A stretch of DNA of 6,174 bases, taken from NCBI GenBank assembly GCA_002733155.1, contig NVUO01000031.1, positions 1 through 6,174 on the forward strand, in the 5' to 3' direction. This stretch comes from Sulfurimonas sp. Lineage in GTDB: Bacteria > Campylobacterota > Campylobacteria > Campylobacterales > Sulfurimonadaceae. The notes under the pieces are model-generated. The model was given only the letters and a program-made list of their open reading frames with translations, searched no databases and was not told the origin of the DNA. Positions within the stretch are counted from its first letter, which is position 1, and each line of letters begins with the position of its first letter. The position numbers and the translations under genes were made by a program. This document shows positions 1-4,634 of this stretch, one piece after another.

Positions 1-105
1 ACTCGCAATTCACTTTGAGGGAAGATTAGATAAAGCTCTCAATTTATGATACAATTTTAGGAATTACTCGATGCTGACACAGATTATTGAACACTACCTC
101 ATTCC
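1..105. other. Left-edge intergenic DNA, no confident gene
   Basis: Nothing here can be assigned. One frame reads LAIHFEGRLDKALNL and then stops at 47-49; it could be the last codons of a plus-strand gene entering from the left, but the piece is too short to support a call. Another short frame from the ATG at 71 runs straight into the first REP hairpin and stops inside it, as chance frames over such repeats often do. Confidence 0.3.
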
Positions 106-168
106 GTCATTCCAAGCTTGACTTGGAATCTAAAAAAGACTAGACCCTAAATCAAGTTTAGGGTGACG
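106..168. repeat. REP-like inverted hairpin pair (BIME-like), copy 1
   Basis: Two hairpins lie head to head. The first (109-129) has stem ATTCCAAG / CTTGGAAT and loop CTTGA, is preceded by GTC and followed by CTA. The second (144-164) has stem ACCCTAAA / TTTAGGGT and loop TCAAG, is preceded by TAG and followed by GACG. Read on the minus strand the second matches the first in its foot (CGTCA), loop (CTTGA) and tail (TCTA), while the stem sequence differs with both arms changed together. This is the arrangement of REP elements in a bacterial interspersed mosaic element. The same element recurs at 484-532, 941-1055 and 4337-4520. Confidence 0.85.
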
Positions 169-187
169 TGGTTTTTAAAGTTCAGGG

Positions 188-216
188 AAAAAAAAGGGTG
201 TTAGGCACTATTTTAT
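188..216. repeat. R2 dispersed repeat (A-tract plus imperfect palindrome), copy a
   Basis: An A-run is followed by GGGTGTTAGGCACTATTTTA. It belongs to a short repeat seen again at 567-590, 906-937 and 1072-1094, consensus about AAAAAARGKGTYAGRCACT then RTTTT, all in the same orientation. On the minus strand it reads as a weak hairpin followed by a T-run, so it could act as a terminator for minus-strand transcripts. It abuts and slightly overlaps the end of the IS30 transposase relic. Confidence 0.6.
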
Positions 217-327
217 GCTACTTGATATTAAAAGCTTATATAGAGTTATTGCTCTTTGACTTAATCCCTCTTTTTTTAAAGCTTCTATTTAGTATCGTTC
301 TTTCATGGTTAGCTGTTTATATTTCAT
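208..327 (-). pseudogene. IS30-family transposase remnant (N-terminus only)
   Basis: Reading the minus strand from the ATG at 327 gives MKYKQLTMKERY, a stop codon (TAA at 289-291), then IEALKKEGLSQRAI and a degraded tail ending at a stop at 208. This matches the start of IS30-family transposases, which typically read K-Y-x-x-L-T-x-x-E-R-Y-Q-I-x-x-L-K-x-x-G-L-S-Q-R-x-I-A ahead of a helix-turn-helix. The stop sits where the family has Q, explained by a single CAA-to-TAA change. The rest of the helix-turn-helix and the whole DDE catalytic domain are missing, and the fragment ends at the R2 repeat. It is a dead relic. Family assignment rests on about 26 residues and is moderately secure. Confidence 0.65.
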
Positions 328-483
328 AAGTTTCCCTATCTTGGTAGAGTAGAAAACTGCTTTTAGATGCGGATAAGCATAAAGAGATTATCAAGAAAAA
401 TATAGAGAGTTGTCCACATCAACCTAAAAAAGCATATGAACTAATAAAGGCTGTCCTGCACTGTTTTTGGAGTTTACTAAAAC
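328..483. other. Unassigned intergenic stretch with a degenerate R2 copy
   Basis: No convincing gene is visible. At 446-467 the sequence AAAGGCTGTCCTGCACTGTTTT resembles R2 (A-run, TGTC, two differing bases, GCACTGTTTT) and is probably a diverged fifth copy. If so, R2 copies lie on both sides of the IS30 relic. A 50-codon open frame at 357-509 lacks an ATG and runs into the neighbouring REP element, so it is not called. Confidence 0.35.
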
Positions 484-532
484 TAGATTCCAAATCAAGT
501 TTGGAATGACGTTTATTGGACTTGGAATGACG
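484..532 (-). repeat. REP-like hairpin in reverse orientation plus an extra half unit
   Basis: The hairpin at 487-507 has stem ATTCCAAA / TTTGGAAT and loop TCAAG, flanked by TAG on the left and GACG on the right. Its 28 bases (484-511) are identical to those at 4359-4386. A second, partial copy follows: GGACTTGGAATGACG at 518-532. Read on the minus strand, this is one additional 5' arm (CGTCATTCCAAG) in front of the complete hairpin. Confidence 0.8.
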
Positions 533-561
533 AGTAACTGTAAGTTTGGCAGTAATTAGCT

Positions 562-590
562 CACTTAAAAAAAGTGTCAGGCACTGTTTT
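562..590 (-). terminator. R2 copy b, possible weak terminator of the ComEA-like gene
   Basis: This is an R2 repeat (A-run, then AGTGTCAGGCACTGTTTT) touching the stop codon of the minus-strand gene at 589. In the direction of that gene it reads AGTG-CCTGA-CACT followed by seven T residues, a hairpin of only four base pairs plus a T-run. A second overlapping palindrome, CACTT / AAGTG, is centred on the A-run (562-576). Position and T-run suit an intrinsic terminator, but the stem is weak. Confidence 0.4.
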
Positions 591-840
591 ATTTATTACA
601 AGGACTAGCTTTAAGATTATCTATATTTTTAGAAATAATGGAGTTACTAATACCTTTAACTTCAGCTAATTGATTTATATTTTTAAAACATTTAATACTT
701 TTTCTATATTGCACAATTGCATAAGCCTTTTTAGCTCCAACACCTTTTATAGCTGTAAATTCTTCAGCTGTTGCTATATTTATATCTACAGATGCAAAAA
801 TTGATAAAACTAGTATAAACATTATTGATATTATTTTCAT
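589..840 (-). CDS. comEA: ComEA-like helix-hairpin-helix DNA-binding protein, secreted
   Basis: An 83-residue protein. Residues 1-16 form a signal peptide (MK, then a hydrophobic run ending near SIFA), so the mature protein begins around V18-D19 and acts in the periplasm. The rest is a tandem helix-hairpin-helix unit: I31-K-G-V-G-A-K-K-A (GVG hairpin) and V61-K-G-I-S (second hairpin, its last glycine replaced by serine). The D-I-N-x-A-x-x-x-E-F lead-in is typical of ComEA. ComEA proteins bind double-stranded DNA and pull it across the outer membrane during natural transformation. This is the short form with only the HhH domain, without the membrane anchor of Bacillus ComEA. Two cysteines, C51 and C81, could form a disulfide. 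The start is supported by AAGGAG four bases upstream. It stands alone among repeats, not in an operon. Small secreted HhH proteins may have other DNA-binding roles, so the competence role is inferred from family. Confidence 0.85.
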   Translation of the reverse strand: MKIISIMFILVLSIFASVDINIATAEEFTAIKGVGAKKAYAIVQYRKSIKCFKNINQLAEVKGISNSIISKNIDNLKASPCNK

Positions 841-866
841 AATGCTCCTTTGCTTAAATTTAAAAT

Positions 867-872
867 ATTATA
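867..872 (-). promoter_or_regulatory. Probable -10 element of the ComEA-like gene
   Basis: The minus strand carries a perfect TATAAT here, 26 bases before the start codon, leaving room for a short leader containing the AAGGAG ribosome site. No good -35 hexamer is visible at normal spacing; weak -35 boxes are usual for Campylobacterota sigma-70 promoters. Confidence 0.5.
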
Positions 873-905
873 CTTTGTTGATTATTATGTTTAGTTTAAA
901 CTTGT

Positions 906-937
906 AAAAAAAAGGTGTAATTGTCAGACACTATTTT
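906..937. repeat. R2 dispersed repeat, copy c
   Basis: A run of eight A residues, GGTGTAATTGTCAGACACTA and TTTT. Compared with the other copies it holds a small insertion (about four bases) in the left arm, while its core TGTC-A-GACA is a better palindrome than in the others. It sits directly before the tandem REP half units at 941. Confidence 0.55.
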
Positions 938-940
938 AAT

Positions 941-1055
941 AATCAACGTTATTCCAAGCTCAATCAACGTCATTCCAAGTTCAATCAACGTCATTCCAAG
1001 CTTGACTTGGAATCTAGCCTAAAACACTAGACCCTGAATCAAGTTCAGGGTGACG
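941..1055. repeat. REP cluster: tandem 21-bp half units leading into an inverted hairpin pair
   Basis: Three consecutive 21-base units begin at 941, 962 and 983, consensus AATCAACGTYATTCCAAGYT plus one base. Only the third continues into a full hairpin (993-1013: ATTCCAAG, loop CTTGA, CTTGGAAT, then CTA). A reverse-oriented hairpin follows at 1031-1051 (ACCCTGAA, loop TCAAG, TTCAGGGT, then GACG), so 993-1055 repeats the head-to-head layout of 106-168. Compared with copy 1 the second stem differs at one base pair, changed on both arms (T-A to G-C type change), which keeps the pairing. Confidence 0.85.
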
Positions 1056-1071
1056 TATTTGCAAATGTTTT

Positions 1072-1117
1072 AAAAAAGGGGTCAGGCACTATTTAGGGTG
1101 ACGTGGTTGTTAAAGTT
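1072..1117. repeat. R2 copy d joined to a REP half unit
   Basis: An R2 repeat (AAAAAAGGGGTCAGGCACTA, 1072-1091) runs straight into half of a reverse REP unit (TTTAGGGTGACGTGG, 1092-1106). The half unit and the bases after it (to about 1117) match 157-182 almost exactly, so the two places share an ancestor longer than the hairpin itself. From here to the tRNA (1118-1192) nothing is recognisable. Confidence 0.6.
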
Positions 1118-1192
1118 CGGAGTGACTACATTCTATAAATATTAAATAAATGGGTTAAGATGAAGAAATAAAAAGTTTTTGAGTTTATATAA

Positions 1193-1269
1193 TGGTGCCG
1201 ACACGAGGATTTGAACCCCGGGCCTGCTGATTACAAATCAGCTGCTCTAGCCAACTGAGCTATGTCGGC
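1193..1269 (-). tRNA. tRNA-Thr (anticodon UGU)
   Basis: On the minus strand the acceptor arms GCCGACA (1269-1263) and TGTCGGC (1203-1197) pair perfectly, followed by discriminator A and an encoded CCA (1195-1193). The D arm contains AGCTCAGTTGGCTAGAGCA. The anticodon arm is CTGAT, loop TTTGTAA, ATCAG, giving anticodon TGT, which reads ACA/ACG-type threonine codons. The T arm carries the standard GGTTCAAATCC. All parts are intact, with no sign of integration-type duplication of its 3' end in this window. Confidence 0.97.
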
Positions 1270-1283
1270 GTATTTAGAGATGA

Positions 1284-1289
1284 ATTATA
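1284..1289 (-). promoter_or_regulatory. Probable -10 element of the tRNA-Thr gene
   Basis: The minus strand has a perfect TATAAT 14 bases upstream of the mature tRNA 5' end, so transcription would start about 6-8 bases before the tRNA. The -35 region has no clear TTGACA match. Confidence 0.55.
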
Positions 1290-1390
1290 GTGCGTTAACC
1301 TTTAGTTAAGATAAAAATACTTAAACTATTATTATAGTTGTATTGTTCAAATTAAGTTAATGTGTTTACTATTGTGTGTCGATTTACACT

Positions 1391-1421
1391 GATAATTAAA
1401 ATAATATTTATATATAGGGAG
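1391..1421 (+). promoter_or_regulatory. Leader of the first DUF4214 gene: weak -10 candidate and ribosome site
   Basis: AGGGAG at 1416-1421 lies six bases before the ATG at 1428 and decides that start. A frame opening at a GTG at 1362 exists but lacks a ribosome site and would add 22 residues including a cysteine to an otherwise cysteine-free protein. GATAAT at 1391-1396 is a possible -10 box, without a recognisable -35. The ribosome site is convincing; the promoter is tentative. Confidence 0.45.
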
Positions 1422-1427
1422 TATATT

Positions 1428-2252
1428 ATGCCATTTAGAGATAATATTGAAAAAGAAGTAAGTGGACTTTATTTGACTACAATTGGTCGTTCGCCAGATA
1501 GTGCTGGGGTAGCTTACTGGGTAGATCAAGTTATGATTGGTAATTTAACAGTAGCTCAGGTTGGACAAAGTTTTTTTGATCAGCCAGAGGTTCAGGCAAA
1601 GTATAATGGTTTAAGTACAACTGCACTTGTTGAATCAGTGTATCAAAATGTTTTAGGTAGGGATGCTGAACAGGCTGGTTTAGATTACTGGGCTGGACAA
1701 TTGGATACAGGAGCTTTCACTAAGGACCGTTTCATCGAAGCTATAAATAATGGGGCTACAGGTGATGATGCATCGCGCTTGGCAAACCTTAAAGATGTTG
1801 GCTTTTACTATATGAAAGAGGTTGGTACTAAAATAGACTTAGCTTCAAGTGTATTAGCAAGTGTAACTTCAGATAAAGCTACTGTAACTGAAGCATTAAA
1901 ATTAGTAGAGTATTATTCACAATTTTCTTCTTCTTTTCCAAATACTGATTTACAAACAGTTAATTCTTGGAAATCATTAAGTATATTAGATACATATAAT
2001 ATATCTGAAAATGCTGGAGGCTCAAGTATCGATTTATGGAATACTAGTGGTTTATTTTCTACCCAGACTACAAATATGTATGCTACTTATTCTACACCTA
2101 CATTTATAGATGATACAGTTAATAATACTGATGCTACTACTACAGATAGTGGTGGATTACCACCTATCCCACAGGTACCATTATCTTCTGCTTTTAATGA
2201 TATAGATGATTATATAATTATAAATCAAACTATAGATTTTTATATAGCATGA
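1428..2252 (+). CDS. DUF4214-domain protein, predicted type I secretion substrate (short paralogue)
   Basis: A 274-residue protein without N-terminal signal peptide and without cysteine. Residues 11-59 and 67-110 form two related DUF4214-type units, with hallmarks GRSPDSAGVAYW (20-31) and GRDAEQAGLDYW (77-88). A helical segment continues to about 175. This whole part parallels the next gene. The remaining about 100 residues are rich in S, T, N and D and low in complexity, and share nothing obvious with the neighbour until the final residues IDFYIA. An acidic residue followed by hydrophobic ones at the extreme C-terminus is the known pattern of type I (ABC) secretion signals, for example in Erwinia metalloproteases. 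DUF4214 is common in large secreted and surface proteins. No glycine-rich RTX nonapeptides are seen. I infer export by the transporter encoded from 6029 and a surface role; the molecular function is unknown. Confidence 0.8.
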   Translation: MPFRDNIEKEVSGLYLTTIGRSPDSAGVAYWVDQVMIGNLTVAQVGQSFFDQPEVQAKYNGLSTTALVESVYQNVLGRDAEQAGLDYWAGQLDTGAFTKDRFIEAINNGATGDDASRLANLKDVGFYYMKEVGTKIDLASSVLASVTSDKATVTEALKLVEYYSQFSSSFPNTDLQTVNSWKSLSILDTYNISENAGGSSIDLWNTSGLFSTQTTNMYATYSTPTFIDDTVNNTDATTTDSGGLPPIPQVPLSSAFNDIDDYIIINQTIDFYIA

Positions 2253-2269
2253 TTTAAGTTCTTCAGGAT

Positions 2270-2302
2270 TATAATTTAGTATATAAAGATACTAAAAAGG
2301 AG
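2270..2302 (+). promoter_or_regulatory. Intercistronic hairpin abutting the second gene's ribosome site, with a -10-like box
   Basis: The 56-base gap between the two DUF4214 genes holds a perfect 8-bp hairpin, TTTAGTAT (2275-2282), loop ATAAAG, ATACTAAA (2289-2296). The ribosome site AAGGAG (2297-2302) follows immediately, six bases before the ATG at 2309. A perfect TATAAT lies at 2270-2275 without a good -35. The structure could tune translation or mRNA stability of the second gene, or the box could give it a separate promoter. There is no T-run after the hairpin, so it is unlikely to be a terminator. Confidence 0.5.
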
Positions 2303-2308
2303 TCTCTA

Positions 2309-3781
2309 ATGGCACTAGATTTACAGTTAGCGGAACAAGAAGTAGCTGAGATATATGTCTCAACTTTTGGACGTGCGCCAGATCAAGCTGGTTTAGCATA
2401 TTGGGTTGGTGAGGTTATGAAAGGTAACCTTACGATAGCGCAGGTATCTGAGAGTTTTTTTGATCAACAAGAAACTCAAGATTTGTATGCAGATGCGAGT
2501 GATATGGATTTTCTTATTTCTATTTATAAAAATGCTTTAGGTCAAACTGTTGATGCTAATGATGATGGCTTAAAGTATTGGTTGGGTGAGCTTGAGGCTG
2601 GTGCTGGTGTAACTAGGGATGGTTTTATCAAGACACTAATTAATGGCGCTAAAGCTGATACTGGAAATGTTTTAGATGCACAACTATTAGAAAATAGAGT
2701 AAATGCAGGTTTACTTTATGCAAAAGAGGTAGGTGTTAACTCTGATTTAGCTTCTCAGATTATGAATGATATTACAGCTGATGCAACAAGTGCTGAAGAT
2801 GCAATGGGCATGATTGATTTTTACAATGGTTGGGTAGATCAGTATTCTACAGCACTAGGAGCAGATTCAACGCTTGCAAAAGAGGACTTGTGGAACAATA
2901 TTAATGACCAAACATTTTGGACAAATCTTGAAAATGAACATACCTTAACTTTTGATGCACCACCACCTATAAACTTTTGGGAAGAAGCTGATAGTTTTTG
3001 GGCTGAGGGCATTACACTAGACACGGGATTTGATTTTTTAAGAGATGAAACTAAGTGGCATGATGTTGCTAAGTTTAATGATTTCCAAGGTGGAGCCTAT
3101 GATAAGGTAGATGCTGCAACAATGTTTGCTCAATATTCGGGAGAGGCATCTATAATGTACAATGATTTGATAAATTCAGATGATATGAACTCTGAAATAA
3201 TGGACAATATGTTTGGCACTATGGATGAAAGTTTATATAACGACATTTTTAAGGATATGTTTGGAGATGTAGATGATCAATACTTTAAAAGAGTATATTC
3301 TGAGGATGGAGTTTTAAAAGAGGATGCCTTTGATAATATGGATCCCCACTTATTTAATAATATGTTTTCAGATACCCTAACAGATGATGGGAGGTTTGAA
3401 GAGTTTTTTGGTGATTTCAATCCTGAGTTTATAGCTGGTATTTACATAGATAATGAAGGTAAGCCAGTAGGTGAAATACCAGTGGGTTTTAATGAAGGCT
3501 TATTCCCTGAAGGTTTTCTTGAAGGTTTTGAAGGTGGAGAGTTTTCACAAGATTTTGTATCTCTTCATTTTCCAGATGGTTTTAATGGAGAATTTCCACC
3601 AATAGATGGTACTTTTCCTGAAGGGGGATTTGTAGACGGAGAGTTTCCAACAGATACTACTTTAGTTGAACAAGAACATTCTGAAGAAGAATCTAAGGAT
3701 GATTTTTTTGTAGCTACTGCTGAGCCAGTAGATTCAACCCTAGCTCCAACTTTTAATGCTGTAGACTTTTATATAGCATAA
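2309..3781 (+). CDS. DUF4214-domain protein, predicted type I secretion / surface-layer-like protein (long paralogue)
   Basis: A 490-residue, very acidic, cysteine-free protein with no N-terminal signal peptide. Residues 12-60 and 69-114 are DUF4214-type units (GRAPDQAGLAYW at 21-32; the second has a small insertion giving D82-A-N-D-D-G, a DxNxDG pattern like calcium loops). Similarity to the preceding gene runs to about 180. Then come a tryptophan-rich stretch (about 190-235), a Met/Phe/Asp-rich region with loose repeats of the type NMF-x-x-M/D-D (about 290-375), and a Gly/Phe/Glu/Pro region with three FP(E/D)G motifs (about 393-445). The end is VDFYIA, shared with the neighbour and fitting a type I secretion signal. 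Start chosen by AAGGAG at 2297-2302. It probably forms an operon with the gene before it. I recognise no family for residues 180-485; a surface or S-layer-like role is inferred from DUF4214, composition and the nearby SapC and ABC exporter genes. Confidence 0.8.
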   Translation: MALDLQLAEQEVAEIYVSTFGRAPDQAGLAYWVGEVMKGNLTIAQVSESFFDQQETQDLYADASDMDFLISIYKNALGQTVDANDDGLKYWLGELEAGAGVTRDGFIKTLINGAKADTGNVLDAQLLENRVNAGLLYAKEVGVNSDLASQIMNDITADATSAEDAMGMIDFYNGWVDQYSTALGADSTLAKEDLWNNINDQTFWTNLENEHTLTFDAPPPINFWEEADSFWAEGITLDTGFDFLRDETKWHDVAKFNDFQGGAYDKVDAATMFAQYSGEASIMYNDLINSDDMNSEIMDNMFGTMDESLYNDIFKDMFGDVDDQYFKRVYSEDGVLKEDAFDNMDPHLFNNMFSDTLTDDGRFEEFFGDFNPEFIAGIYIDNEGKPVGEIPVGFNEGLFPEGFLEGFEGGEFSQDFVSLHFPDGFNGEFPPIDGTFPEGGFVDGEFPTDTTLVEQEHSEEESKDDFFVATAEPVDSTLAPTFNAVDFYIA

Positions 3782-3787
3782 GTTTTA

Positions 3788-3817
3788 GGTACACCAGACC
3801 ATACTGTTTGGTGTATC
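3788..3817. terminator. Hairpin between convergent genes, probable bidirectional terminator
   Basis: GGTACACCAGAC (3788-3799) pairs with GTTTGGTGTATC (3806-3817) over 12 base pairs, with two G-T wobbles, around loop CATACT. It begins seven bases after one stop codon and ends one base before the stop of the opposing gene. Neither side has a strong T-run, so termination efficiency is uncertain, but the position fits an end-of-transcript structure for both genes. Confidence 0.6.
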
Positions 3818-3818
3818 C

Positions 3819-4289
3819 TTAAAAATTATTTGAAATTCCCCAAGTAAAATTAGGTATAGCCGTTTTTACGGTATCAAATACTTGTCTAATCATATTAGAA
3901 TCAAGTGTAGCTTTAGCTTTTGTAGTTTTAGCACAAAATATGATGGTAGTTAGTTTACTTTTAGAATGGTAAGAAAAGTTAACTTCGGTAAGTAACTGCT
4001 CGTCTGTACGATAAAGCTCCAGATTTACGTTATCTGTTTTTGATACATTTTTTTCTAATTTATTTTCCTCAATAGAGGCACTTACCTTTATATTATTTAA
4101 GTAGTTTTTATCTTCACCATAATGTTTTAGTATAAACTCATCAGCTGATGGAATTAAGTTAAGTATAAAGGCTCTTGTAATCATAAAATCGAGTCTATTT
4201 TGTATATCTTCATAATTAATAACTAAACGAAGCCTATCTTCTAATTGATCGTATATGGGTGTAAATGTATTTGCTAATATCTCTTTCAT
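3819..4289 (-). CDS. Hypothetical protein of unknown family
   Basis: A 156-residue protein I do not recognise. It has no signal peptide or membrane segment and looks cytoplasmic. Residues 1-60 are mainly helical with many charged residues; about 70-125 has alternating polar and hydrophobic residues suggestive of beta strands (for example VNFSYHSKSKLTTIIFCAK); the end (about 130-156) carries a helix and a WG-containing tail. One cysteine. The start ATG follows closely on an in-frame stop and no Shine-Dalgarno is visible before it, so expression may be weak or leaderless; a start at internal M36 would remove the first helix. It points against both neighbours, convergent with the DUF4214 pair and divergent from the SapC/ABC operon, so it is not cotranscribed with them. 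Its position inside the locus hints at an accessory role, but nothing in the sequence demonstrates it. Confidence 0.65.
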   Translation of the reverse strand: MKEILANTFTPIYDQLEDRLRLVINYEDIQNRLDFMITRAFILNLIPSADEFILKHYGEDKNYLNNIKVSASIEENKLEKNVSKTDNVNLELYRTDEQLLTEVNFSYHSKSKLTTIIFCAKTTKAKATLDSNMIRQVFDTVKTAIPNFTWGISNNF

Positions 4290-4336
4290 AGACGGATACT
4301 AGGATAGTTTTACTTAAGTTCATATAAATTATTCTC
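4290..4336. other. Short spacer upstream of the hypothetical gene
   Basis: This A+T-rich stretch would hold the promoter and leader of the minus-strand gene. On that strand TATCCT around 4303-4308 is only a poor -10 match and no ribosome site is visible. Confidence 0.25.
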
Positions 4337-4520
4337 ACTCTCAACTAGACTTGGAGTCTAGATTCCAAATCAAGTTTGGAATGACGGGTGTCGTCACTCT
4401 CAGCTTGACTGGGAGTCTTATTATGGGTAAAGCGTCATCCTGAACTTTCGCAATAGCGTCATCCTGAACTTGATTCAGGATCTAAGTGGTGAAAGATTCC
4501 AAGTCAAGCTTGGAATGACA
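4337..4520. repeat. REP cluster upstream of the RAYT-SapC fusion gene
   Basis: Five hairpins are packed here. A degenerate plus-oriented one is at 4337-4357 (bulged stem, loop altered). A minus-oriented one at 4362-4382 (ATTCCAAA / TTTGGAAT) is identical with flanks to 484-511. A plus one at 4396-4416 (ACTCTCAG / CTGGGAGT, one wobble pair) follows. Another plus one at 4461-4481 (ATCCTGAA / TTCAGGAT) is preceded by a lone 5' arm, AGCGTCATCCTGAACTT, at 4431-4447, repeated at 4455-4471. A minus one at 4496-4516 (ATTCCAAG / CTTGGAAT) closes the cluster. Apart from the first, all loops are CTTGA or its complement. The cluster ends about 115 bases before the next start codon. Confidence 0.85.
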
Positions 4521-4600
4521 TGGATAGATAACTATGACCCTAATAAAAATATGTTTAATGGTGTCGGAGTCATTTAAAGTTATTTAAAGCTTAAAGGTTA

Positions 4601-4606
4601 TACAAT
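4601..4606 (+). promoter_or_regulatory. Probable -10 element of the fusion gene / exporter operon
   Basis: TACAAT at 4601-4606 (in the context GGTTATACAATAC) would start transcription near 4613, leaving a leader of about 20 bases that holds the AAGGAA ribosome site (4624-4629). Upstream, TTTAAAG and similar A/T blocks recur at 4573-4595, without a clear -35 hexamer. It lies between the REP cluster and the gene, so the REP hairpins would be outside the mRNA. Confidence 0.4.
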
Positions 4607-4634
4607 ACTCTCTGAAATAAGTTAAGGAATTTAT

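Noticed and set aside
2..49. Possible C-terminal end of a gene entering from the left
   Set aside because: Only 15 residues before a stop; cannot be told from chance.
357..509. Open plus-strand frame of 50 codons
   Set aside because: It has no ATG, no ribosome site, covers the degenerate R2 copy and ends inside a REP hairpin; the translation resembles nothing known to me.
941..1003. Three 21-bp direct repeats as a possible small CRISPR array
   Set aside because: The units are contiguous without unique spacers and are 5' arms of the REP hairpin seen elsewhere.
1193..1269. tRNA-Thr as an attachment site of an integrated element
   Set aside because: No integrase gene and no second copy of the tRNA 3' end appear in the window.
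1362..1427. Upstream GTG start extending the first DUF4214 protein by 22 residues, with a hydrophobic stretch resembling a signal peptide
   Set aside because: No ribosome site before 1362, while AGGGAG sits at ideal distance from ATG 1428; the paralogue starts at the matching position and neither protein otherwise has cysteine or a signal peptide.
1347..1529. Antisense frame over the start of the first DUF4214 gene
   Set aside because: It overlaps a well-supported coding region and its ribosome site and has no family features; the antisense frames at 2839-3024, 5018-5344 and 5753-5947 are rejected for the same reason.
2309..3781. RTX calcium-binding repeats in the long DUF4214 protein
   Set aside because: No GGxGxDxUx nonapeptides are present; only a single DxNxDG-like loop (D82-G87) is seen.
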